A DNA stretch of 23,521 nucleotides from Betaproteobacteria bacterium UBA2293 (lineage in GTDB: Bacteria > Pseudomonadota > Gammaproteobacteria > Burkholderiales > Rhodocyclaceae), in contig DDWF01000108.1 of the NCBI GenBank assembly GCA_002345845.1, positions 1 to 23,521 on the forward strand. The letters are read 5' to 3'. The notes under the pieces are model-generated. The model was given only the letters and a program-made list of their open reading frames with translations. It searched no databases and was not told where the DNA came from. Position numbers and translations under genes: made by a program. This document shows, piece by piece, positions 1-6,206 of the stretch. Within the stretch, counting starts at the first letter, position 1. Every line of letters starts with the position of its first letter.

Positions 1-630
1 GAAGTCGAACCAGTCGCGGAACTTGGCACCCTCGCTTTCCTTGCCTTCGATCACGGTGGACTTGAGCAGGCCGTGCTCCTTCAGATACTCGCGCAGGGTC
101 TGCAAGAGTTGCGCGTCTTCGGCGAACTTCTCCATCAGGATCTGGCGGGCGCCGTCGAGAACCGCCTTGCTGTCGGCGAAGCCGGCGTCGGCGTTGAGAT
201 ATTTCTCGGCTTCGTCTTCCGGCGTCAGTTCGGGGTTTTCCAGGAGGCCCAGCGCCAGCGGCTCGATACCGGCTTCGCGGGCGATCTGCGCCTTGGTCCG
301 GCGCTTCTGCTTGTACGGCAGGTAGAGATCCTCCAAACGCTGCTTCGTCTCGGCATCTTCGATCACCGCCCGCAGTTCCGGCGTCAGCTTGCCCTGTTCC
401 TCGATGCTGGCCAGTACGGCGCCACGGCGGTCTTCCAGCTCGCGCAGGTAGCCGAGACGCTCTTCCAGGTTGCGCAGTTGCGTGTCGTCGAGTTCGCCGG
501 TGACTTCCTTGCGATAGCGGGCGATGAAGGGCACGGTGGCGCCTTCGTCGAGCAGCTGGACGGCGGCCTTGACCTGGGCCGGGCGGACATTGAGTTCAAT
601 GGCAATGCGGTGTTCGATAGGTGCGAGCAT
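1..630 (-). CDS. tex: Tex-family RNA-binding transcription accessory protein, N-terminal part (gene runs off left edge)
   Basis: The reverse strand reads open from an ATG at 630 to the window edge, 210 codons. The product starts [17 protein letters not shown] and continues with [29 protein letters not shown] and ENPEL, which are hallmark segments of the Tex N-terminal helical domain. Tex proteins are usually about 770 residues, with this N domain followed by a YqgF-like fold, a helix-hairpin-helix module and a C-terminal S1 RNA-binding domain; all of those lie beyond the window. The family acts in the cytoplasm on RNA and transcription complexes, and its precise role is only partly defined. 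The gene is divergent from fliW, sharing a gap of about 120 bp. No clear Shine-Dalgarno precedes this ATG, but conservation begins immediately after it, so the start is probably right. Confidence 0.93.
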   Translation of the reverse strand, partial: MLAPIEHRIAIELNVRPAQVKAAVQLLDEGATVPFIARYRKEVTGELDDTQLRNLEERLGYLRELEDRRGAVLASIEEQGKLTPELRAVIEDAETKQRLEDLYLPYKQKRRTKAQIAREAGIEPLALGLLENPELTPEDEAEKYLNADAGFADSKAVLDGARQILMEKFAEDAQLLQTLREYLKEHGLLKSTVIEGKESEGAKFRDWFDF

Positions 631-685
631 GGGTGCGGCAGTGCAGCAAAAAAGGGGGGTGAATGATGCGTAATCCCGGCACAAA

Positions 686-714
686 TTACAACCGCCCGGG
701 CGATGGTGTAGGAT
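686..714 (+). promoter_or_regulatory. Candidate sigma-70 promoter for fliW
   Basis: TTACAA (686-691) and TAGGAT (709-714) are separated by exactly 17 bp. The -10 matches 4 of 6 consensus positions including the key T, A and final T, while the -35 is weak at 3 of 6. Transcription would start near 721, giving a leader of about 30 nt that contains the strong GGAGG ribosome site. I see no FliA (sigma-28) flagellar promoter here. This is inference from consensus only. Confidence 0.35.
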
Positions 715-749
715 GGTCCGTCAATATGCCAAATAAACGGAGGAGAAAC

Positions 750-1187
750 ATGAAAGTGGAAACCTATCTGTTCGGATCGGTCGATATCGATCCGGAAAAA
801 ATCATCACCTTCCCGAATGGTCTGGTCGGCTTCGAGAGTTGCCAGCGCTATACGCTGGTCCAGGAAGGTGAGCCGGGCACCAGCTTCACGCTGCAGTCGC
901 TGGACGATCCGGCGCTGGCTTTCCAGATCGTCGATCCGACGACGCTCGGCTTCAATTACGAACTGGCACTGACCGATGCCGAGAGCGCCTTGCTGCAGTC
1001 GCCGGCGGCAGACAATGTGGCTGTGATGCAGGTGCTGTACAAGAAGGAGGGTGAGGGCAAGGCCGGTATCGCGCCGAACCTGCGGGCCCCCCTGCTGATC
1101 AATCTGCAGGCGAAGGTTGGCCTGCAAAAAGTCATGGAAACCTGCCACCCGAACGTCACGCTGTCGAATCTGGCCAACGCCGTCTGA
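750..1187 (+). CDS. fliW: Flagellar assembly factor FliW
   Basis: 145 residues, the normal size for FliW. The start ATG at 750 is chosen over an in-frame upstream start at 663 because a very strong ribosome site (GGAGGAGAAAC) sits directly before it and family similarity begins there ([18 protein letters not shown]). The segment [11 protein letters not shown] is the conserved FliW signature. In other bacteria FliW is a cytoplasmic regulator that binds the translational repressor CsrA and flagellin, coupling flagellin synthesis to filament assembly. No csrA or flagellin gene is within the window, so this copy is away from the flagellar cluster here. It is transcribed alone: tex diverges upstream and a carbonic-anhydrase-like gene converges downstream. 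Confidence 0.93.
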   Translation: MKVETYLFGSVDIDPEKIITFPNGLVGFESCQRYTLVQEGEPGTSFTLQSLDDPALAFQIVDPTTLGFNYELALTDAESALLQSPAADNVAVMQVLYKKEGEGKAGIAPNLRAPLLINLQAKVGLQKVMETCHPNVTLSNLANAV

Positions 1188-1207
1188 GTCGATTGCCGAT
1201 GGTGGAA

Positions 1208-1231
1208 AACGCGGGGCTGCGGCCCTGCGTT
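1208..1231. terminator. Hairpin between convergent fliW and gamma-CA genes
   Basis: AACGCGGGGC (1208-1217), loop TGCG, then GCCCTGCGTT (1222-1231) form a 10-bp stem with one G-U pair. Read on the minus strand it is followed by TTTTCC, giving a modest U-tract just after the stop of the minus-strand gene; on the plus strand the following T-run is weak. It probably acts mainly for the minus-strand gene. Confidence 0.5.
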
Positions 1232-1236
1232 GTCGT

Positions 1237-1758
1237 TTACAGTGCCGTCAGCGTCTCGCGGTAACGGGTGGCATTGGCTACGTAGTGCTGGGCCGAGGCC
1301 TGCAGTTTGGCCACTTCCTCGGCGGAGAGCTGACGCACCACCTTGCCCGGTGAGCCGACGATCAGCGAGTGGTCGGGAAACACCTTGCCTTCCGGGATCA
1401 AGGTGTTGGCGCCGACGATGCAGCCCTTGCCGATCACCGCCCGGTTGAGGATTACCGAGCCGATACCGATCAGGCTGCCATCGCCGACCGTGCAGCCGTG
1501 CAGCATGACCAGATGGCCGACGGTAACGTTGGCGCCGATGTGCATCGGCACGCCTTCATCGGTATGCAGCACCGAGCCATCCTGGATGTTGGTGTTATCG
1601 CCGATGTGGATCGGGTCGTTGTCGCCGCGCAGCGTGGCATTCCACCAGATCGAGGTGTTGGCGCCGAGGCGGATGTCGCCAATCACCGTGGCGTTGGGGG
1701 CGATCCAGGTGTTGGCGCCGAGCTGCGGCTGCTTGTCGCCGAGTTTGAACAGGGGCAT
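1237..1758 (-). CDS. Gamma-carbonic-anhydrase-like hexapeptide-repeat protein
   Basis: 173 residues starting MPLFKLGDKQPQLGANTWIA. The ATG at 1758 is preceded by a good AAGGAG site, which decides it over longer in-frame starts. The body (about residues 12-135) consists of hexapeptide repeats such as IGDIRLGANTSIW and IGDNTNIQDGSV that build a left-handed beta-helix trimer. The three histidines that bind zinc in gamma-class carbonic anhydrases appear to be present at H65, H82 and H87 (HTDEGVPMH...GHLVMLHGC), along with the R44/D46 region (LRGDNDPIHIG). A C-terminal helix from about residue 144 is typical of the YrdA/PaaY/CaiE-like group. It may hydrate CO2 or be a metal-binding protein of unproven activity; the YrdA-type members often lack measurable activity. 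It is monocistronic and divergent from the gene at 1877. Confidence 0.9.
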   Translation of the reverse strand: MPLFKLGDKQPQLGANTWIAPNATVIGDIRLGANTSIWWNATLRGDNDPIHIGDNTNIQDGSVLHTDEGVPMHIGANVTVGHLVMLHGCTVGDGSLIGIGSVILNRAVIGKGCIVGANTLIPEGKVFPDHSLIVGSPGKVVRQLSAEEVAKLQASAQHYVANATRYRETLTAL

Positions 1759-1876
1759 GTGGTCTCCTTGGTCTTGGGGCGCGGGCGCATCATCGCCTGC
1801 CCGCGGCCGGGCCGACAATGTTACGCTGCACAGGCTGCCGGCGGGGGCAGAACCACGTTTCACCGATGGAGACAGC

Positions 1877-2311
1877 ATGAATTTTCGCCAAATCAAATCC
1901 TGGCAATGGGCCTTGCTGGTCATTGCCCTGCTGGTTGCTCTCGACTGGGCCATCCGCCGCCCGGATTCGCGCACCCGTGACCTCAACGAGATCATCGCCA
2001 CGCAGGCCAGCGAGCGCTTGCGCAACTATCCCTACAAGTTCCATGTGTTGCGTGTGGAAGGCGAGACGGCGGTGATGGCGACGCCGCGCAATTTCGACGC
2101 GCCGGCTTTCCGCATGCTCGGTGTGCTGTATCCGAACATCAACGTCAAGGACCACAACAACCCGGAGTTCATCGCCGTCGAGCGCCTGCTCGGTCAGGTG
2201 CAGGACGAGGCCAAGGATCTCGTTCTGGCCCAGCCCGGCATCAAGGGCATCCGTTGGGAACTCGACCGCAACTGGCTACGCCGCCAGGGCATCGAAGTTC
2301 CCGACAAATAG
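1877..2311 (+). CDS. Uncharacterised membrane-anchored protein, 144 residues
   Basis: I do not recognise a named family. The ATG at 1877 follows GGAGACAGC, an acceptable ribosome site. Residues 1-10 are positively charged, residues about 11-25 (WALLVIALLVALDWA) form a single membrane anchor, and RR follows, so the bulk may face either side; the uncleaved anchor without a signal-peptidase motif suggests a bitopic inner-membrane protein. The soluble part is mixed alpha/beta (YKFHVLRVEGETAVMATPRNF...AFRMLGVLYPNI...AVERLLGQVQDEAKDLVLAQPGIKGIRWELDRNWL). The last stretch, a helix followed by a strand ending near RWELDRNWL, looks like a small compact domain. It overlaps nothing, and only 3 nt separate its stop from that of the convergent symporter gene. 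Confidence 0.75.
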   Translation: MNFRQIKSWQWALLVIALLVALDWAIRRPDSRTRDLNEIIATQASERLRNYPYKFHVLRVEGETAVMATPRNFDAPAFRMLGVLYPNINVKDHNNPEFIAVERLLGQVQDEAKDLVLAQPGIKGIRWELDRNWLRRQGIEVPDK

Positions 2312-2314
2312 ACA

Positions 2315-3556
2315 TCAGCCCGTCGACTCGCCGCCGGCCAGTTTTTGCACGACCACGGCGCCGACCAGATCGCCTTCGACATTGACCGCCGTGCGCACCG
2401 TGTCGAGGATGCGGTCGATCGGTAGCAGGATGGCGATGGCCTCGGTCGGCAGGCCGACCGATTCGAGTACCAGCACCATCGACAGCATGCCGGTGCTGGG
2501 AATGCCCGGCGCGCCGATGGCGCCGAGCATGGCGACGAAGAAGATGATCATCTGGCTGGCCAGGTCGAGTTCGATGCCGGCCAGGCGGGCGACGAACAGC
2601 GCTGCCGCCGCCTCGTAGAGCGCCGTGCCGTCCATGTTCATGGTCGCGCCGAGCGGCACGACGAAACTGGCGACATCCTTCTTCACATGCAGGTGCTGCT
2701 CGGCACAGCGCAACGTGATCGGCAAGGTTGCCGCGCTCGAACTGGTGGCGAAGGCGGTAATCAACGCTTCACGGCTGCCCTTGAAGAAGCGCCGCGGCGA
2801 CATCCGGGTGAACAGCCAGAGGATCGCCGGCAACACGATCAGGCCGTGGAACAGCGTCGTGCCGGTGACGACGGCGATGAAATGGCCGAGGCTGAGCAGC
2901 AGTTCGCTCTTCTGTCCGGCGACCAGTTGCAGCAACAGGGCGGCGATGCCGAAGGGGGCCAGATACATGATCCAGCCGACGATGCGCAGGCAGAGCTCCT
3001 GCAGTTCGCCGATCAGGTTGCGGATGTTGCGGTAACGCTCGCCACCGACGACCAGCGCAATGCCGAGAAACAGCGCGACGATGACGATGGCCAGAATCTC
3101 GCCATTGGCCAGCGCCTTGAACGGATTCTGGAACAGCCCGCGGAGAAACTGGGCGATGTAGTCGGGCAGTGGCATCTGCCGCGCCTGGAAGTTTTGCGTG
3201 GCTTCGGCGAACATCGCCAGTTGCAGCCCGTCGCCCGGCCGGAACAGGTGGGCGGCGCCGAAGCCGATGATGATGGCCAGGCCCATGGTGGCGAAGAAGA
3301 AGATCAGCGTCGTCGTCCACACCCGGTGCATCTGGTCGTGGGCGCGCAGGTTGGCAACGCCGACGACGATGGACGAAAAGACCAGTGGCACCAGCACCAT
3401 GCGCAGCAGGTCGAGGAACAGGTTACCGACCAGCTTGGCGCCGTACAGCGTGTTCTGCGCCGCCGGTGTGGCGCCCTCGGCGGCCAGCCACAAGCCGCCG
3501 GCGATGCCAACGGCGCAGCCAACAAATATCTGCAGATTGAGCGAGGGAAGCTTCAT
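2315..3556 (-). CDS. Dicarboxylate/acidic amino acid:cation symporter (DAACS, GltP/DctA-like)
   Basis: 413 residues from the ATG at 3556; a GTG at 3583 would add nine basic residues and neither start has a strong ribosome site. The fold is the GltPh/EAAT type, with about eight membrane helices and two re-entrant loops. Signature elements are the serine-rich hairpin SSSAATLP (272-279), the sodium-binding NMDGT (307-311), the second hairpin GIPSTG (351-356) and the substrate region D381..D385..R388..N392..D396. R388 aligns with the arginine that holds the side-chain carboxylate in GltPh (R397), so an acidic amino acid or C4-dicarboxylate is the likely substrate, with H+ or Na+ as the coupling ion. 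It is monocistronic, divergent from the MazG-like gene. The exact substrate cannot be read from sequence. Confidence 0.92.
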   Translation of the reverse strand: MKLPSLNLQIFVGCAVGIAGGLWLAAEGATPAAQNTLYGAKLVGNLFLDLLRMVLVPLVFSSIVVGVANLRAHDQMHRVWTTTLIFFFATMGLAIIIGFGAAHLFRPGDGLQLAMFAEATQNFQARQMPLPDYIAQFLRGLFQNPFKALANGEILAIVIVALFLGIALVVGGERYRNIRNLIGELQELCLRIVGWIMYLAPFGIAALLLQLVAGQKSELLLSLGHFIAVVTGTTLFHGLIVLPAILWLFTRMSPRRFFKGSREALITAFATSSSAATLPITLRCAEQHLHVKKDVASFVVPLGATMNMDGTALYEAAAALFVARLAGIELDLASQMIIFFVAMLGAIGAPGIPSTGMLSMVLVLESVGLPTEAIAILLPIDRILDTVRTAVNVEGDLVGAVVVQKLAGGESTG

Positions 3557-3640
3557 GGCGATCGTTCGACGTCGGGAGCGCACATTCTATCCGTCACACC
3601 CTGTGGCATCATCGTTCGCCTTATCTTTATGGAGGCGATC

Positions 3641-4027
3641 ATGAGCGACCTGCAAGCCCTCACCGCTGAACTGCTCGCCTTCCGCGATGCTCGCGACTGG
3701 CGCCAGTTCCATTCGCTGCGCAACCTGATCGTCTCGCTCAACCTGGAAGCTGGCGAACTGCTTGAATTGACGCAGTGGAAGAGCGACGAAGAAATCGAGG
3801 CGCTGGCCGTTGAGCCGGCCACGGCGGAGGCCTTGCGCGACGAGTGTGCCGACATCCTGCTCTACCTGCTGTTGATTGCCGAGACGGCGGGCATGGATCT
3901 GTTGGCGGCAGCGCGTAGCAAACTGGCGAAAAATGACGAGAAATATCCAATTGAGCTGGCGCGTGGCTCGCGGGCCAAGTACACAGCGCTGAAACCGCCT
4001 ACAGGAGGACGATTGGAGCAGGACTGA
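3641..4027 (+). CDS. MazG-like nucleotide pyrophosphohydrolase
   Basis: 128 residues, preceded by a good ribosome site (GGAGG, 5 nt before ATG). The all-alpha NTP-PPase signature is visible: E36-x-x-E39 (LEAGEL) followed 28 residues later by E68-x-x-D71 (DECADILLYL), which coordinate magnesium, then the KNDEKYP segment near 97-103. The short single-domain form resembles the RS21-C6/dCTPase (DCTPP1) group, which cleaves non-canonical or excess deoxynucleoside triphosphates to the monophosphate and pyrophosphate. The preferred nucleotide is not predictable here. The gene stands alone, with the symporter gene diverging upstream and the separately promoted PEP-CTERM gene about 150 bp downstream. 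The C-terminal 15 residues (PPTGGRLEQD) look disordered. Confidence 0.88.
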   Translation: MSDLQALTAELLAFRDARDWRQFHSLRNLIVSLNLEAGELLELTQWKSDEEIEALAVEPATAEALRDECADILLYLLLIAETAGMDLLAAARSKLAKNDEKYPIELARGSRAKYTALKPPTGGRLEQD

Positions 4028-4040
4028 GGTGGCGTGTCGG

Positions 4041-4084
4041 ATTCCTTTACATGCACTAGGCCAAAGGTCGTATGCATAAGGAAT
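4041..4084. repeat. Interrupted inverted repeat upstream of the sigma-54 promoter (possible activator site)
   Basis: ATTCCTT (4041-4047) is repeated inverted as AAGGAAT (4078-4084), with an inner TGCA at 4052-4055 and again at 4073-4076. The centre lies about 55-60 bp upstream of the -24 element. Sigma-54 promoters need an upstream enhancer-binding activator, and dyads of this kind are typical of such sites, although they often lie further upstream. Assignment as a PrsR-type site is speculation. Confidence 0.3.
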
Positions 4085-4114
4085 ATATGTTTAGGAACAG
4101 TGTGTTATGGATAT

Positions 4115-4130
4115 TGGCACGGCTGTTGCT
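4115..4130 (+). promoter_or_regulatory. Sigma-54 (RpoN) -24/-12 promoter
   Basis: TGGCAC (4115-4120), five bases, then TTGCT (4126-4130) matches the sigma-54 consensus TGGCAC-N5-TTGCW exactly, with GG and GC in the required spacing. Transcription would begin about 4140-4142, leaving a leader of about 33 nt before the ATG at 4175 with GGAG in between. PEP-CTERM genes in several betaproteobacteria are known to depend on RpoN and the PrsK/PrsR two-component system, which fits this placement. Confidence 0.85.
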
Positions 4131-4174
4131 GTTTGGTTGTCGTCCTGACAGATTTTCTCCCCTCGGAGCCAAAC

Positions 4175-5293
4175 ATGAAAAATATGCTCAAAAAGACTTT
4201 CGGCGGTGTCTGCGCTGCTTCTATCCTCGCATTCGCCAGCGCTCCGGCCCAGGCCGATGACCTGCCGGTTTTCAATACCAACTACCCGATGCCGTCGTCT
4301 GCCTGTGCAACTTTCGGCAACCTGGTGTCCTGTTCGACCGCCGTGCTCGAATATCTGGCTGCCCAGAATTACCCGGGTTACACCGCGCCCTATTCCTTCA
4401 GCACGGCGCAGGGCAACCTGATCGATACCGTGGTGCTGGCCACCAACAACGGCAACATCCTGGACAACGGTGACATGGTCCCGTCCGGTTCCGAAGATGC
4501 CTTCACGACCATCAATGCCAACAAAGATTACTTCTTTACGGGTGATGGCAATGATCCGAACAACAACGTTCCTCTGCTTGGCGACACGCCTTTCAGCTGG
4601 GACATCAGCCTCAGTTCGCTGATCGGCAAGCTGACCTTCGGCGGTGCTTTCCACGAGATGCTGATCGGTTTCGACATGAACCAGCCGCAGAATTCGACTG
4701 CCTCGCTGCCGATCTGGTCACTGATCACGGTGCGTGATGTCAATGGCAACCAGCAGAATATCTATTTCGAAACGCAGAACGTCAATCCGTTGAATCCGTT
4801 TGCCGATCCGCTGGCTTATGTTTCTGACAAGACCTTCGACGGTTCTGGCGTGACCACACCCGGTGCTGATGATTTCGCGATGACGGTGGGCACCATCTGC
4901 GTGGTGAACGCGACAGTTTCCTACCCCTCGCCGGATGGCACCACCTGCCCGAATGGCGGCACGCTGGTCAATACCAACCGCGGTTCCAATCAGCTCGAGT
5001 TCATCAACTATCTGCCTGGACTTGATCTGCTGGATCTGTTCTCCAAAGGTTATGACACACTCTCCGTCCAGGTCTGGATGGGCTGCTTCAATACCCCGCC
5101 GAGCAATGGCCCGGATCGCTCCGGCCCGGATCTGCTGAATGGTGGTTCGATCGGTCCGTGCGACAACGGTGGCTTTGGTGACATCTTCCTGCTGGCCGGT
5201 GATCCGCAGTCCCGGGTGCCGGAACCGGGTACCCTGGCTCTCCTCGCAACTGGTCTGCTCGGTCTCGGCTACCGTCGCTTCCGCAAGAACTGA
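4175..5293 (+). CDS. PEP-CTERM sorting domain protein (exosortase substrate)
   Basis: 372 residues. Residues 1-27 are a cleavable Sec signal peptide (basic start, hydrophobic core, APAQA before DD). The C terminus is the sorting tail: VPEPG at 348-352, a hydrophobic helix of about 13 residues, and a basic end (YRRFRKN). In known systems exosortase cleaves or processes this tail after export, and the protein ends up at the surface or in the exopolysaccharide/floc matrix. The middle region is rich in Asn, Gly, Asp and Ser with many predicted beta-strands (for example FSWDISLSSLIGKLTFGGAF) and a few cysteines, and matches no enzyme I know. The ATG at 4175 follows GGAGCCAAAC. Codon use looks less GC-rich than in neighbours, as is common for such surface proteins. 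No exosortase gene is in the window. Confidence 0.93.
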   Translation: MKNMLKKTFGGVCAASILAFASAPAQADDLPVFNTNYPMPSSACATFGNLVSCSTAVLEYLAAQNYPGYTAPYSFSTAQGNLIDTVVLATNNGNILDNGDMVPSGSEDAFTTINANKDYFFTGDGNDPNNNVPLLGDTPFSWDISLSSLIGKLTFGGAFHEMLIGFDMNQPQNSTASLPIWSLITVRDVNGNQQNIYFETQNVNPLNPFADPLAYVSDKTFDGSGVTTPGADDFAMTVGTICVVNATVSYPSPDGTTCPNGGTLVNTNRGSNQLEFINYLPGLDLLDLFSKGYDTLSVQVWMGCFNTPPSNGPDRSGPDLLNGGSIGPCDNGGFGDIFLLAGDPQSRVPEPGTLALLATGLLGLGYRRFRKN

Positions 5294-5304
5294 TCAGCGC
5301 GAAC

Positions 5305-5337
5305 AAAAAAACGGCCGGTTTCCCCGGCCGTTTTTTC
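5305..5337. terminator. Strong bidirectional rho-independent terminator
   Basis: ACGGCCGG (5311-5318) and CCGGCCGT (5324-5331) form a perfect 8-bp GC-rich stem with a 5-nt loop. It is preceded by seven A and followed by a run of T, so it reads as an intrinsic terminator on both strands. It lies between the stop of the PEP-CTERM gene (+) and the stop of rlmJ (-) and should end both transcripts. Confidence 0.93.
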
Positions 5338-5353
5338 GTTTACCGGCGTGAGT

Positions 5354-6199
5354 TCAGGTGCTTTCCGAGTCGATGCTGAAGCTGCTTCCCTGCCCTTGGG
5401 AGAGCAGGGAGGCGAGGACCGGCAGCGTCTCGTGCAGCTTCTTCTCCAGCGTCCACGGCGGATTGATGATGAACATCCCGCTGCCGTGCATGCCATAGCC
5501 GTCGCGTGACGGCGCCTTGACCTGCAGCGTGGCATGCAGCCAGTTGTCGGCGCCGAGCGCCTTCAGGCGGTTCGGCAGCTTGACCGATTCGGGCTTGCTC
5601 AACATCGGATACCACAGTGCGTAGGTGCCGGTCGGGAAGCGCTTCAGGGCGTCCTGCAGGCCCTTGACGACGTTGCCGTAATCGTCGCGCGTCTCGTAGG
5701 AAGGATCGATGAGAATCAGGGCGCGACGCGGCGGCGGCGGCAGGACGGCCTTCAGGCCGGCGAAGCCGTCGCCGGCGGTGATCATGATCTGGCGGCCGCC
5801 GTTCCTGAAGCATTCCTGCAGCAACTTGACGTCGCTGCTGTGCAGTTCGTAGAGACGCAGGCGGTCGCCGTCGCGCAGCAACTGGCTGGCCAGCCAGGGC
5901 GAACCGGGGTAGTGGCGCAACTGGCCGTCCGGGTTCTGCAGGCGGATGAAGTCGACATAGTCGGCGGCGGCCGGCGGCAGTCCTTTGGCCTCCCACAGGC
6001 GGCCGATACCGTCACGGTATTCGGCCAGCTTGCTGGCGTGCGCCGAATCTAGGGCGTAGTGCCCGGCACCGGCATGAGTGTCAATGATCCAGAAGGGCGT
6101 CGGCTTTTCGCCCATGTATTGAGCGATCTGGATCAGGATCAGGTGTTTCAGCACGTCGGCGTGGTTGCCGGCGTGGAAGGCATGGCGGTAGCTGAGCAT
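5354..6199 (-). CDS. rlmJ: 23S rRNA (adenine(2030)-N6)-methyltransferase RlmJ
   Basis: 281 residues, essentially the length of E. coli RlmJ (280). The start MLSYRHAFHAGNHADVLKH is the family's invariant N terminus, which forms part of the active site. DTHAGAGHY (40-48) is the S-adenosylmethionine loop region, and D165-P-S-Y-E169 is the N6-adenine methyltransferase catalytic motif (DPPY/DPSYE type), followed by the expected late motif around MFIINPPW. It methylates A2030 of 23S rRNA in the cytoplasm. No ribosome site is visible; the ATG lies 7 nt after the stop of the upstream PilZ-like gene, so translational coupling within one transcript is likely. The strong terminator at 5305-5337 lies directly downstream. 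Confidence 0.95.
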   Translation of the reverse strand: MLSYRHAFHAGNHADVLKHLILIQIAQYMGEKPTPFWIIDTHAGAGHYALDSAHASKLAEYRDGIGRLWEAKGLPPAAADYVDFIRLQNPDGQLRHYPGSPWLASQLLRDGDRLRLYELHSSDVKLLQECFRNGGRQIMITAGDGFAGLKAVLPPPPRRALILIDPSYETRDDYGNVVKGLQDALKRFPTGTYALWYPMLSKPESVKLPNRLKALGADNWLHATLQVKAPSRDGYGMHGSGMFIINPPWTLEKKLHETLPVLASLLSQGQGSSFSIDSEST

Positions 6200-6206
6200 C
6201 AGATTT

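Noticed and set aside
631..749. FliA (sigma-28) flagellar promoter upstream of fliW
   Set aside because: No TAAA...GCCGATAA-like pair is present; a weak sigma-70 candidate fits better.
2687..4027. A long plus-strand frame across the symporter gene that joins the MazG-like gene in frame
   Set aside because: The extension is low-complexity Gln/Asp-rich shadow of the symporter; the MazG-like gene has its own ribosome site and family start at 3641.
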